NCBI GenBank assembly: GCA_036676295.1
Contig: JAKFDE010000016.1
Span: forward strand, 310,001 to 374,000
Direction: 5' to 3'
Source of the DNA: UBA4416 sp036676295
GTDB taxonomy: Bacteria > Bacteroidota > Bacteroidia > B-17B0 > Aurantibacillaceae
Length of the DNA stretch: 64,000 bases
Shown: positions 53,563-63,099 of the stretch, piece by piece
Numbering within the stretch: position 1 is the first letter of the stretch
Layout of the letters: each line of letters starts with the position of its first letter
The notes under the pieces: model-generated
The model's database searches: none
Seen by the model: the letters and a program-made list of their open reading frames with translations, nothing else
What the model was told of the DNA's origin: nothing
Translations under genes and position numbers: made by a program

Positions 53563-55005
53563 ATGAATATGAGACTACAATTATTATTTACAACTCTTCT
53601 TTTTACATTTTTAAACCTGTCATTCTTTGCTCAAAGAGACTTGGATGAAAACGATCCTTTATTTACAAGTGCCTTCAAAAAATATCAGGATGGCGATTAC
53701 CAAGGCTCTTATATGGATTACACGTCCTATTTACAAAAAAATCCAACAGATGGTAATGCAACTTACAATCGTGGGTTATGCGCTTATGAGTTAAAAGACT
53801 ATAAAGATGGTATAGCCAATTTTACCAAAAGTATTTCCTTTGGAAGAAGAAAACATGATGCCTTTTATAGCAGAGCTTTATGTAACTACGAATTAAAGAA
53901 ATATGATCTGGCCATAGCTGATTTTGATACGGCCATTACAATTAAACCAAACTACACCAAAGCATTAACTTATAAAGGCGCTTCCTTAAATGAACTTAAA
54001 AAATATCAGGAAGCTTTAAGATCATTAGATCTGGCAGTAGCATCTGATCCTAACTATGAAAACGGTTATTATTACAGAGCTATTACCAAATATAATTTAG
54101 AGGATTTTCAAGGGAGCGTTGATGACTGTAATAAATCGCTCGCTATTAAATCCTATTACGATACTTATTTTTGGAGAGGATTAAATTACATTAGTTTAAA
54201 ACGTTACAAAGAAGCTATTGCTGATTATGATACAGTGATCGTACATGATTCTAAATACGCAACAGCTTATTATAACAGAGCAATTGCTTATTACGAATTA
54301 AAAAATTACACCAAGTCTTTGACGGATAATACCAAAGCCATCGAATTAGATCCTACAAAAGCTTCGGCATATTACAATCGCGCCCTTGCTAAATACGAAT
54401 TAGAAAGATACAAAGATGCTGAGCCTGATTTTAATGCGGCCATTGACCTGGGCTTGGATGACAGCAAACATTATACATGGAGAGGTATTAATTTTTATTA
54501 CCAATCAAAATACTCACAAGCTTTAGCTGATCTAAATACGGCTATTCAAAAAGATAAGAATAGTGAAAATGCTTATTATTACAGAGCCTTATGCAAATAT
54601 AATGATGCTGATGACCAAGGTGCTATTGACGACTGTACAGCTGCCTTAGCGATTAAAAAATCACATGATACTTATTATCAAAGAGGAATTAGCAAATACA
54701 TGCTAAAAGACTATAATGGTGCGGTTGAAGATTTTAACGAGTCCATAAAACTAAAACCGGAATATAAATTAGCCTTTTTAGAGCGTGGTATTACTTATTA
54801 CATGTTAGAAAAAGATGCTTTAGCAATGGCAGATCTAAACAAAGCACTTGAATTAGATAACAAAAGCAGCAGGGGTTATTATTTTAGAGGTAAATTAAAA
54901 AAATACATGAATGACCTAACAGGTTCTTGTTCTGATCTGAAGCAAGCTAAGTCATTAGGTAATGATAAAGCCGGTGAAGAGCTGATCAAAAATGGCTGTA
55001 AATAA
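53563..55005 (+). CDS. Exported protein built of TPR repeats
   Basis: A 480-residue protein with a signal peptide (cut near SFFAQR), then about 12 tetratricopeptide repeats of 34 residues covering nearly all of the rest. Examples are ATYNRGLCAYELKDYKDGI and NGYYYRAITKYNLEDFQGSV. A short Cys-containing tail ends in NGCK. It probably acts as a periplasmic scaffold; the partner is unknown. The start may be the first Met or the third residue (MRLQLLF). The gene ends in a strong terminator. Confidence 0.88.
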   Translation: MNMRLQLLFTTLLFTFLNLSFFAQRDLDENDPLFTSAFKKYQDGDYQGSYMDYTSYLQKNPTDGNATYNRGLCAYELKDYKDGIANFTKSISFGRRKHDAFYSRALCNYELKKYDLAIADFDTAITIKPNYTKALTYKGASLNELKKYQEALRSLDLAVASDPNYENGYYYRAITKYNLEDFQGSVDDCNKSLAIKSYYDTYFWRGLNYISLKRYKEAIADYDTVIVHDSKYATAYYNRAIAYYELKNYTKSLTDNTKAIELDPTKASAYYNRALAKYELERYKDAEPDFNAAIDLGLDDSKHYTWRGINFYYQSKYSQALADLNTAIQKDKNSENAYYYRALCKYNDADDQGAIDDCTAALAIKKSHDTYYQRGISKYMLKDYNGAVEDFNESIKLKPEYKLAFLERGITYYMLEKDALAMADLNKALELDNKSSRGYYFRGKLKKYMNDLTGSCSDLKQAKSLGNDKAGEELIKNGCK

Positions 55006-55022
55006 TCAGAATTTATTTAAAT

Positions 55023-55056
55023 AAAAAAGCGCCTCGAATTTTCGAGGCGCTTTTTT
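55023..55056 (+). terminator. Rho-independent terminator of the TPR gene
   Basis: A long GC-rich stem, AAAAAAGCGCCTCGAA paired with its complement around a two-base loop, flanked by A and T tracts, which may also work on the other strand. It lies 17 bases after the TPR stop. Confidence 0.9.
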
Positions 55057-55067
55057 ATTGCTTGATA

Positions 55068-55240
55068 TTATTTGCTTAACACAAAATGCTTAACCACTGT
55101 TTGGTTGTCAGATACTATTCTGACAAAATAAATACCTGAGTTGTACTTGTTCAAATCCAACGTCTTATTGTTAGCTTCCATTACTTCCTTCTAAACCATT
55201 TGTTCCCTGCATCTTGGATTTAAGAAGATAATTAAATAAC
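55068..55240 (-). pseudogene. Decayed remnant of a T9SS C-terminal sorting domain
   Basis: On the minus strand, 55178 to 55068 read EANNKTLDLNKYNSG, then IYFVRIVSDNQTVVKHFVLSK and a stop. This is the classic end of a type A sorting domain. Just upstream the reading continues only in another frame (KMQGTNGLEGSNGS, then stop), which looks like the preceding part of the same domain after a frameshift. Further upstream nothing recognisable remains. The body of the parent secreted protein has been lost. The remnant lies in the 308-base gap between two terminators. Confidence 0.75.
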
Positions 55241-55260
55241 AACAAGAATCAACATCATAA

Positions 55261-55289
55261 AAAAAGCGCCCCATATTTGGAGCGCTTTT
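55261..55289 (-). terminator. Rho-independent terminator of the pyrophosphatase gene
   Basis: Minus-strand hairpin with arms AAAAGCGCTCCA and TGGGGCGCTTTT (one A-C mismatch) around a short AT loop, followed by T residues. It lies 25 bases past the stop of the gene at 55314. Confidence 0.75.
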
Positions 55290-55313
55290 CTCATATTAAA
55301 AAACTAAATAATT

Positions 55314-58079
55314 TTATTTAATTGGTTGCATTACTTCTAAAGTAATGTTGATTGTTACATCTTCACCTAAAGCACCGCTTTCGCCAATACCAAATTCAGT
55401 ACGTTTAACAATTGCTTTACCTTCAAAACCACCAACTTTAAATTTACCATGTTCACCCATGTCTTTGTCTTCAACACCAACATAGTTAAATTTAACTTCA
55501 GTTGGTTTTGCTACACCTTTCATTGTTAAGATGCCTTTAGCAATGTATGCGAACTCAGACATTGTTGTATCTTTTACGATCTCCGCAGCTTCAAACGTAA
55601 TTTTAGGAAATTTAGAAGAGTTAAAGAAATCTTCTCCTGCTAAATGATCGTCACGAAATTTACTTTGCGTGTTAAGTGATTTCGCATCAATTTGAATGAA
55701 GATCTTAGAACCTTGATTTTCTAAATTTACCCAACCACTATCAATTAACGCTGAACCTTTAGTATTAGTTACAATATGTTTGATACTGAAATCAACAGCA
55801 CTATGCGCTCCATCTACTTCAAACATGCCTTTTAATTCAGCAATGTCTTTTTGATTAGCAGTCATAATACTATCGCATTGCGATTTGCTCGAGCAAGTAT
55901 ACTCTTGTCCGTTAATGTTACATTTCATTACTTCTTCAGTAATTACCGCCTTATGACCAGTACCACCAATACCAACAATGTATGGAGCAATTACTAAAGA
56001 CACGATAGACATTAATTTAATTAAGATATTCATAGAAGGACCTGAAGTATCTTTGAATGGATCACCTACTGTATCACCAGTTACTGAAGCTTTGTGTGGC
56101 TCAGATTTTTTGTAAAACATTTCACCATTAATCAATACACCTTTTTCAAATGATTTTTTAGCATTATCCCATGCACCACCGGCGTTAGATTGGAAAATAC
56201 CCATTAACACACCAGATACAGTAACACCGGCTAAAACACCACCTAATACCTCTGGACCAAATATAAATCCTACAATTACCGGAGTAACTAAAGCAATAGC
56301 TCCCGGTAACATCATTTCGCGAATAGACGCTTTAGTAGAAATAGCTACGCATTTTTCATATTCAGGTTTTGCTTTGTATTCCATAATTCCAGGAATTTCG
56401 CGGAACTGGCGGCGAACTTCTTGTACCATATCCATAGCCGCTTTACCAACCGCCTGAATACATAATGCTGAGAAAATGAATGGGATCATACCACCTACAA
56501 ATAAACCTGCTAATACAGGAGCTTTGTAAATATCAATGGCATCAATACCGGCAATACCTACGAATGCAGCAAATAAAGCTAAAGACGTTAAAGCCGCAGA
56601 AGCAATAGCAAATCCTTTTCCGGTAGCTGCTGTTGTGTTACCAACTGCATCTAAATTATCTGTACGCTCACGAACTTCAGGAGGTAACTGACTCATCTCA
56701 GCAATACCACCGGCGTTATCAGCAATTGGCCCGAAAGCATCAATTGCTAATTGCATAGCTGTTGTTGCCATCATACCTGCTGCTGCAATAGCCACACCAT
56801 ATAAACCTGCAAAATAATAAGAAGCCATGATACCACCGGCTAATGTTAAAATAGGAATAACCGTAGATTTCATGCCTACTGATAAACCACCAATGATATT
56901 AGTAGCGTGACCAGTAGATGATTGTTGAATAATAGATAATACCGGTTTTTTACCCATTGCTGTGTAATACTCCGTAACAATACTCATAATAGCTCCTACA
57001 ACAGTACCAACTACAATAGCTAAAAACACATTTAATTTTGAGAACTCATAACCACGTAAGTTTAAAGTATCAGGTAACATCCACATTACAATAAAGTAAG
57101 ACGCTGCTACGGTAATAAGCATTGAAGCCCAGTTACCTAAATTTAATGCATTTTGTACGTTAGATTTATCATCCTTAATACGTACAAACCAAGTTCCTAT
57201 AATAGAGAAAATAATACCTAAACCACAAATTACCATTGGTAATAAGATTGGAGACATTCCATTGAATTTATCAGAAGAAGCATCGATCTCTTGACCTAAT
57301 ACCATTGTTGCTAAAATAGTCGCTACATAAGAACCAAATAAATCGGCACCCATACCGGCAACGTCACCTACGTTATCACCTACGTTATCGGCAATAGTTG
57401 CAGGGTTACGAACGTCATCTTCAGGAATACCTGCTTCCACTTTACCTACTAAATCAGCACCAACGTCAGCCGCTTTCGTATAAATACCACCACCAACACG
57501 CGCAAATAATGCAATTGACTCAGCTCCTAAAGAGAAACCGGTTAAGACTTCGATAGCTGTACTTACTTGATTAGCTCCCAGATCAGCAAACATTGCTAAG
57601 AAAGCAATGAATAACCCACCTAAACCTAAAACTGCTAAACCAGCAACTCCTAAGCCCATTACAGTACCACCTGTAAAAGATACTTTTAACGCTTGTTTTA
57701 AACTTGTACGAGCTGCTTGTGTAGTACGAACGTTGGCTTTAGTAGCCACCTTCATACCAATGTATCCTGCTGTAGCAGAAAAAACCGCTCCTATAATAAA
57801 AGCAATAGAAATTACCCAACTAGAGTGGATGTGTTTTCCATTAACTTCATGTATTGTTCCTGAATAAGCTAATAAAGCTGCCGCAAAAACTACGAACACA
57901 CTTAATACTTTCCATTCTGCTTTTAAGAAAGCCATTGCACCATCAGCAATATAACCGGCTAATTCCTGCATTTTAGCATCACCGGCATCTTGTTTACTAA
58001 CCCAAGCCGATTTTATAGCCATTACTATCAATCCTACAATTCCTAATACAGGAATTAAATAAATTACATTTTCGTTCAT
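55314..58079 (-). CDS. hppA: Membrane pyrophosphatase fused to a YceI domain
   Basis: A 921-residue protein; ordinary membrane pyrophosphatases stop near 700-800. Residues 1 to about 710 are the 16-helix ion pump (GGIYTKAADVGADLVGKVE and NPATIADNVGDNVGDVAG for pyrophosphate binding). About 715-750 is a linker with three Cys (CNINGQEYTC). About 751-921 is a YceI domain (GMFEVDGAHSAVDFSIKHIV, DDHLAGEDFFNSSKFP), a lipocalin-like isoprenoid-binding fold. A484 and G487 in GNTTAATGKG are K+-dependent-type residues. Helix 6 has G249 where Na+ pumps have Glu, while helix 5 has E187, as I recall for Flavobacterium-type H+ pumps. The YceI part should be periplasmic. Confidence 0.92.
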   Translation of the reverse strand: MNENVIYLIPVLGIVGLIVMAIKSAWVSKQDAGDAKMQELAGYIADGAMAFLKAEWKVLSVFVVFAAALLAYSGTIHEVNGKHIHSSWVISIAFIIGAVFSATAGYIGMKVATKANVRTTQAARTSLKQALKVSFTGGTVMGLGVAGLAVLGLGGLFIAFLAMFADLGANQVSTAIEVLTGFSLGAESIALFARVGGGIYTKAADVGADLVGKVEAGIPEDDVRNPATIADNVGDNVGDVAGMGADLFGSYVATILATMVLGQEIDASSDKFNGMSPILLPMVICGLGIIFSIIGTWFVRIKDDKSNVQNALNLGNWASMLITVAASYFIVMWMLPDTLNLRGYEFSKLNVFLAIVVGTVVGAIMSIVTEYYTAMGKKPVLSIIQQSSTGHATNIIGGLSVGMKSTVIPILTLAGGIMASYYFAGLYGVAIAAAGMMATTAMQLAIDAFGPIADNAGGIAEMSQLPPEVRERTDNLDAVGNTTAATGKGFAIASAALTSLALFAAFVGIAGIDAIDIYKAPVLAGLFVGGMIPFIFSALCIQAVGKAAMDMVQEVRRQFREIPGIMEYKAKPEYEKCVAISTKASIREMMLPGAIALVTPVIVGFIFGPEVLGGVLAGVTVSGVLMGIFQSNAGGAWDNAKKSFEKGVLINGEMFYKKSEPHKASVTGDTVGDPFKDTSGPSMNILIKLMSIVSLVIAPYIVGIGGTGHKAVITEEVMKCNINGQEYTCSSKSQCDSIMTANQKDIAELKGMFEVDGAHSAVDFSIKHIVTNTKGSALIDSGWVNLENQGSKIFIQIDAKSLNTQSKFRDDHLAGEDFFNSSKFPKITFEAAEIVKDTTMSEFAYIAKGILTMKGVAKPTEVKFNYVGVEDKDMGEHGKFKVGGFEGKAIVKRTEFGIGESGALGEDVTINITLEVMQPIK

Positions 58080-58103
58080 ATTCTAAAATTATGTTAAGGG
58101 TTG

Positions 58104-58111
58104 CAAAATTA
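58104..58111 (-). promoter_or_regulatory. Candidate promoter -7 box (TAATTTTG) of the pyrophosphatase gene
   Basis: On the minus strand this is TAATTTTG, fitting TAnnTTTG, 24 bases before the start. TTTC lies about 18 bases upstream in the -33 position, one base off consensus. Confidence 0.45.
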
Positions 58112-58268
58112 AGGATTTATCTGTAATATGAAAATATTTAACAGATTGAAAATCAATGCTTTGAAAATTAAATGCTGTATTAAATTCTAACAGACTGGCC
58201 TAATCTTACCAATTCAAATAAACAGGGGGGTAAATTAAAGGAAAACTTAGAATTGGAAAACTATTAAA

Positions 58269-59105
58269 CTACAGCAAATTTAAACTGTGGCGAACATAAG
58301 AACTGGCAAAAAGAGCCACTTTTTGAGAATTTGGAATACTTACTCTCTCTTCTAAAATGCGTTCTGGTTTCAGGGATTGAATTTTACTTAACAGTTTTCT
58401 GTAATAGATATAAGCTACATATACTCCAAAACGAGAATCTTTTGGCAACATCTTGATTCCTTCCAGTCCTTTATTAAAATCCAACTCAATATCAGCCTCT
58501 AAAGCAGCTTTGGTTTGTGGTGTTAATTGAGATAATTCCACATTTGGAAAATACACACGACCCATTCCTAGATAATCAGCATGCAGGTCGCGTAAAAAAT
58601 TTATTTTTTGAAAAGCCGAACCAAGAGCCATCGCATAAGGCGTTAATTCCTCATAGCGTTTTTGATCTCCTTTGAGAAACACTTTTAAACACATTAAACC
58701 AACCACCTCTGCACTGCCTAAAATGTATTCTTTATATCCTTCGGCATCATACGCTTTTTTCTCCAGATCCATTTCCATACTCTTTAGAAATGTGTCAATG
58801 AGCTTTCTATCAATTTTATATTTATTAACTACTAATTGAAAGCTATTTAAAACCGGATTTAAACTAATGCCACGTTCAATGGCTTTATAAGTCTCTGCTT
58901 TAAATTCTTCTAATAATTCTTTCTTATCAAAATCATGAAAACTGTCTACAATTTCATCGGCAAAACGTACAAAACCATAAATAGCATAAATTGGCTCGCG
59001 AAATTGTTGATGCAAAAATCTGATGCCTAACGAAAACGAAGTACTATAGCAATTGGTAACCATTTTACTGGTTTTTATGCTCACGTTATCAAATAATTGC
59101 TTCAT
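58269..59105 (-). CDS. crtB: Phytoene synthase
   Basis: Joins two geranylgeranyl diphosphates head to head into phytoene, the entry step of C40 carotenoids. The 278 residues are a full prenyl-synthase domain. The first Asp-rich motif is FADEIVDSF near residue 49; the second is INFLRDLHADYLG near 168, with GRVYFP following. Squalene synthase is a less likely alternative because crtI lies directly upstream in the same direction. Dxs at 11128 would supply precursors. Confidence 0.92.
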   Translation of the reverse strand: MKQLFDNVSIKTSKMVTNCYSTSFSLGIRFLHQQFREPIYAIYGFVRFADEIVDSFHDFDKKELLEEFKAETYKAIERGISLNPVLNSFQLVVNKYKIDRKLIDTFLKSMEMDLEKKAYDAEGYKEYILGSAEVVGLMCLKVFLKGDQKRYEELTPYAMALGSAFQKINFLRDLHADYLGMGRVYFPNVELSQLTPQTKAALEADIELDFNKGLEGIKMLPKDSRFGVYVAYIYYRKLLSKIQSLKPERILEERVSIPNSQKVALFASSYVRHSLNLL

Positions 59106-59253
59106 TAGATTTTTAGGTTTGCTAAGATAGTAATTTTATATAAACGAATATTGTTAATTAATAGAGTAAAATATCAAGCAAAGTAAAATCGCAAGGAAGT
59201 CAAAGGAATGAGAATAAAAAATAACTCTTTTACGTGCCAAAAGAAGTGGCTAA

Positions 59254-60726
59254 TTATTTACTAAAATACTTTTCTACCTGTTCTGCCACTAACTTTCCTG
59301 ATATTAAACAAGGTGGCACTCCCGGGCCTGGTACAGTTAATTGTCCGGTATAAAATAAATTCTTTACTTTTTTATTGATCAGCTTAGGTTTTAAAATAGC
59401 TGTTTGACTTAATGTATTTGCCAGACCATAAGCATTACCTCTGAATGAGTTATAATCTTTTACAAAATCAGAACCGGCGTAATCTCTTCTAAAAATAATA
59501 TTGTCTTTAAACGAAACGCCAATATGTTTTTCAATACGTTTGATACATAGATCGAAATAAAAATCATTCGTCTTTTGATCTTCTTTTAATTCAGGTGCAA
59601 TAGGAATTAAAATAAATAAGTTTTCGCAACCCGGAGGCGCAGTGCTTAAATCAGTTTGAGATGTAGAACTTAAATAGATCAATGGTTTAGTTGGCCATTT
59701 TGGATTCGTATAGATTTCTTGTGCATGCAGATCAAAATCTTCATCAAAGAATAAACTATGATGCAATAAGTTTGGCAACTTCTTATTAACGCCTAAATAA
59801 AAAATTAAACTGGACGGCGCCATTTTTCTTGTCTTCCAATAATTTTCAGAATAATTTCGATATGGTTTATCTAATAATGTTTGTTCTGTAAAATGATAAT
59901 CAGCGCTCGAAACAATGACATCAAATCCATTATAAGATCTTGATGTTTTTATTTCCTTAGCTAAATTTCCCTGAACATTAATTTTAGAAACATCCGCATT
60001 TAATTCAAACTTCACACCTAACTCTAATGCTAATTTATGCATACCATTGATGACGCTTACCATACCGCCTTTAGGATACCAAGTGCCGCCAACCATATCT
60101 GAGTAATTCATTAAACTATATAGAGCCGGCGTATTTTGAGGCAATGCCCCTAAAAATAAAACCGGAAATTCTAAAAGCTGAATCAATTTTGGATCAGTAA
60201 ATGATTTGCGGATATGAGAAGCGATGGATTTAAAAACATCTAATTTAAAAATGCCTTTAAAAAAACGCACATTCATAAACTCCATTAACGACAAGCCCGG
60301 TTTATAAACCAGATCATTCATTCCGATCTGATACTTATATTCTGCTTCTTTTAAAAATTGTTTGAGTTTTACAGCGCTTCCTTTTTCAATACTTTCAAAT
60401 AATGCGTACAGTTCATTAATGTCACTTGGAATATCTATTGGACCATCGTCAAAATACACTCTATAAGATGGTGACAATCTTTCTAACTCGTAATAATCAG
60501 AAACCTTCTTCCCAAAATCAGCAAAAAACTTTTCAAATATATCCGGCATCCAATACCAGCTTGGCCCCATATCATATGTAAAGCCATCGCTACTATACTG
60601 ACGGGCTCTTCCTCCTACCCGATCATGTTTTTCTAAAACGGTTACTTCACAACCTTGTTTAGCTAAATAACATGCTGCCGCTAAACCTGAAAAACCTGAA
60701 CCTATAATTGTAACTTTTTTAGCCAT
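59254..60726 (-). CDS. crtI: Phytoene desaturase
   Basis: FAD-dependent desaturase that converts phytoene toward lycopene at the membrane. The 490 residues open with a dinucleotide-binding GSGFSGLAAACYLAKQG and an acidic strand end at VTVLEKHDRVGGRARQ. Conserved parts are DMGPSWYWMP, MNYSDMVGGTWYPKGGM and the C-terminal GQLTVPGPGVPPCLISGK. It reads in the same direction as crtB, 148 bases upstream, and is divergent from a second desaturase with an 81-base shared promoter gap. Confidence 0.93.
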   Translation of the reverse strand: MAKKVTIIGSGFSGLAAACYLAKQGCEVTVLEKHDRVGGRARQYSSDGFTYDMGPSWYWMPDIFEKFFADFGKKVSDYYELERLSPSYRVYFDDGPIDIPSDINELYALFESIEKGSAVKLKQFLKEAEYKYQIGMNDLVYKPGLSLMEFMNVRFFKGIFKLDVFKSIASHIRKSFTDPKLIQLLEFPVLFLGALPQNTPALYSLMNYSDMVGGTWYPKGGMVSVINGMHKLALELGVKFELNADVSKINVQGNLAKEIKTSRSYNGFDVIVSSADYHFTEQTLLDKPYRNYSENYWKTRKMAPSSLIFYLGVNKKLPNLLHHSLFFDEDFDLHAQEIYTNPKWPTKPLIYLSSTSQTDLSTAPPGCENLFILIPIAPELKEDQKTNDFYFDLCIKRIEKHIGVSFKDNIIFRRDYAGSDFVKDYNSFRGNAYGLANTLSQTAILKPKLINKKVKNLFYTGQLTVPGPGVPPCLISGKLVAEQVEKYFSK

Positions 60727-60807
60727 TGAGAACTAACAAAAAACTGTAAAATAATGTTTAAACTTACACATTATTTGTAAATCAAAAACAAGAAAATAAC
60801 AACATAA

Positions 60808-62277
60808 ATGCAAAAGCATATTGTCATCATAGGTTCGGGAGTTGCAGGATTGGCGGCAGCTGTACGATTAGGGGCTGCGGGTCATAAAGTTACTGTGGTA
60901 GAAGCAAATAACTATGTGGGTGGGAAATTAACCGCTCAGCAAATAGGTCGTTTTCGGTTTGATATGGGGCCTTCTGTATTCACTTTACCACATTTAATTG
61001 AAGAACTGACAAAAATCAGTAAACAACCCGACCTCAAATTTGAATACCTAAACTTAGATAAAATCTGCAATTATTTTTATGAAGACGGTACCACATTAAC
61101 CGCCTATACTGATAAAGAAAAATTTGCGACTGAAGTGCAAAACAAATTAGGTGAAACAAAAGAGTCGGTATACGAACAATTAAAATACAGTGCTACGGCC
61201 TATGATTTAATTGGCGAATTATTTATGGAGCAATCCTTGCATAAATTATCAAACTTTTTGAATTTAAAAACAGCGAAGGCTATTTTAAATATTGGCAAAC
61301 TACAAATGAGCAAAACAATGAACGAAGCTAATAAAGCACGTTTTAAAAATCCAAAAACCATTCAGCTCTTTAATCGCTTTGCTACTTATAACGGTTCTAA
61401 TCCTTATCAAGCACCTGCATTAATAAACATCATATCGCATTTAGAACACAACATCGGCGCCTTTGCACCCAAAGGCGGCATGCATGATATTACTATGCAC
61501 CTATATAATTTAAGTTTAAAATTAGGTGTTACATACAAAATGAATACCCGCGTTGAGAAAGTGAAAATCGAAAACGATGTAGCCAAAGGTGTGATCACAA
61601 AGGATGAAGACATAAATGCAGATATCATAGTGAGCGATGTAGATATTAAATATTTATATACAAAGCTTGTAGACAAAAAATACTACCGTAAAAAAATCCT
61701 GGAGCAGGAAAAATCATTATCAGCTCTAATATTTTACTGGGGAATTAAAAAAGAGTTTAAAGAATTAGGTCTGCACAATATGTTATTTAGTGAAAACCCT
61801 AACGAAGAATTCAAATGTGTGTTTGGAGAAAAAAAACCATATCATGATCCATCAACCTATATTAACATTACTTCCAAAGTTACGCCAACTGATGCACCTG
61901 AAGGTTGCGAGAATTGGTTTGTAATGATCAATGTGCCACATAATACTTCTGAAGAACCAATCAAATATGTTCAAGAAATGCGAAAAAATATTATTGCTAA
62001 AATTAATCGTGTTTTAAAAACAGATATTGAACAATACATAGAAGTAGAAGATGTGTTAGATCCTTACCTTATTCAGCAAAGAACAAGTTCTGTTGGAGGT
62101 TCACTTTACGGTAATTCATCAAACAATAAATATGCTGCATTTTTACGTCATGCCAACAGCAGCAGTCAAATTGAAAACATGTATTTCTGTGGCGGAAGTG
62201 TTCATCCCGGAGGAGGAATCCCATTAGGTTTGTTAAGTGCTAAAATCGTGAGCGAAATGATCGCAGAAAAGAATTAA
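60808..62277 (+). CDS. CrtI-family carotenoid desaturase, probably CrtD-like
   Basis: A 489-residue FAD enzyme paralogous to CrtI. It opens with VIIGSGVAGLAAAVRLGAAG and VVEANNYVGGKL, then DMGPSVFTLP. The middle stretch FNRFATYNGSNPYQAPAL with SHLEHNIGAFAPKGGMHDI is the pattern I associate with CrtD (1-hydroxycarotenoid 3,4-desaturase) rather than phytoene desaturase. The C-terminal flavin motif is CGGSVHPGGGIPLGLLS. With CrtB and CrtI next door, it likely acts late in making a desaturated, possibly hydroxylated, carotenoid. No hydratase or cyclase gene is in the window. Confidence 0.85.
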   Translation: MQKHIVIIGSGVAGLAAAVRLGAAGHKVTVVEANNYVGGKLTAQQIGRFRFDMGPSVFTLPHLIEELTKISKQPDLKFEYLNLDKICNYFYEDGTTLTAYTDKEKFATEVQNKLGETKESVYEQLKYSATAYDLIGELFMEQSLHKLSNFLNLKTAKAILNIGKLQMSKTMNEANKARFKNPKTIQLFNRFATYNGSNPYQAPALINIISHLEHNIGAFAPKGGMHDITMHLYNLSLKLGVTYKMNTRVEKVKIENDVAKGVITKDEDINADIIVSDVDIKYLYTKLVDKKYYRKKILEQEKSLSALIFYWGIKKEFKELGLHNMLFSENPNEEFKCVFGEKKPYHDPSTYINITSKVTPTDAPEGCENWFVMINVPHNTSEEPIKYVQEMRKNIIAKINRVLKTDIEQYIEVEDVLDPYLIQQRTSSVGGSLYGNSSNNKYAAFLRHANSSSQIENMYFCGGSVHPGGGIPLGLLSAKIVSEMIAEKN

Positions 62278-62316
62278 ACGTCTATTATCATCTCCAAAAC
62301 AACAGTTTAATAAAAT

Positions 62317-63099
62317 TTATTTCGGAAATATTAGTAAAGGCACTTCAAGGTGAGTGATCAGATTTGCTGTTTCACTAGGGTTAACTAATTTATCTATATA
62401 TGCTCGTTTTAAATGGAACATAACGAGAAGATCAGGCTTATAATGTTCGGCAAACTGCTCAATACCCTTTTTTATTTCATTATCATTTCCGGTTTCTTCA
62501 ATCACATAATGAATGTTAGAATAATCATATTTTTTTCTAAGTTGATCTACAGTTTGTTCAATGTCTATGCTTTCTGTATCGTAAAGATCAGGATAAACCG
62601 GCACTATGTGCAATACTTCAATTGTAGCATTAAATACTTTAGCAAACGTAATGACCTGCCTTACTTCATTATCTATATCTGTAAAATCAGAGGCGTATCC
62701 TATTTTAGCGATCCCCTTACCTACATAGCTAACAGGAACAACAATAACCGGACAATTTAAATCATCGATGATCGAAGAGGTATTATTACCGAATATTTTT
62801 TTTGCGATCGATCCTTCTTCACCACTTGTTCCCATGATCATAAAATCAATAAATCGATTTTTGATAATTTCTTTGATCATATCAGAGCTAAAAGATTCTT
62901 CTGAATTTATGATTTCAATTTTAAATCTTTCGGAAAGTCGATTCGCCTGTTTGTTGAGTTTGATAAATTTCTCGTCGACGTTAGCACCGGCGTGCAATAA
63001 TAAAACCTCCTGCACCTCTTCTTTTGGCAAAGCGAGAGCATATTCAATAGCATTATCTGCAACAATTGAAAAGTCTGTTGGGATCAATATTCGTTTCAT
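62317..63099 (-). CDS. Tandem-domain universal stress protein
   Basis: A 260-residue cytosolic protein with two UspA folds (about 1-145 and 150-260). The first has the start RILIPTDFSIVADNAIEYAL and a nucleotide-loop MGTSGEEGSIAKKIFGNNTS before CPVIVVP. The second (IGYASDFTDIDNEVRQVITFA) ends in LEVPLLIFPK and lacks the glycine loop (it reads MFHLKRAYIDKL), so only the first domain is likely to bind ATP. Such proteins respond to starvation or oxidative stress; the target is not known. Confidence 0.9.
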   Translation of the reverse strand: MKRILIPTDFSIVADNAIEYALALPKEEVQEVLLLHAGANVDEKFIKLNKQANRLSERFKIEIINSEESFSSDMIKEIIKNRFIDFMIMGTSGEEGSIAKKIFGNNTSSIIDDLNCPVIVVPVSYVGKGIAKIGYASDFTDIDNEVRQVITFAKVFNATIEVLHIVPVYPDLYDTESIDIEQTVDQLRKKYDYSNIHYVIEETGNDNEIKKGIEQFAEHYKPDLLVMFHLKRAYIDKLVNPSETANLITHLEVPLLIFPK

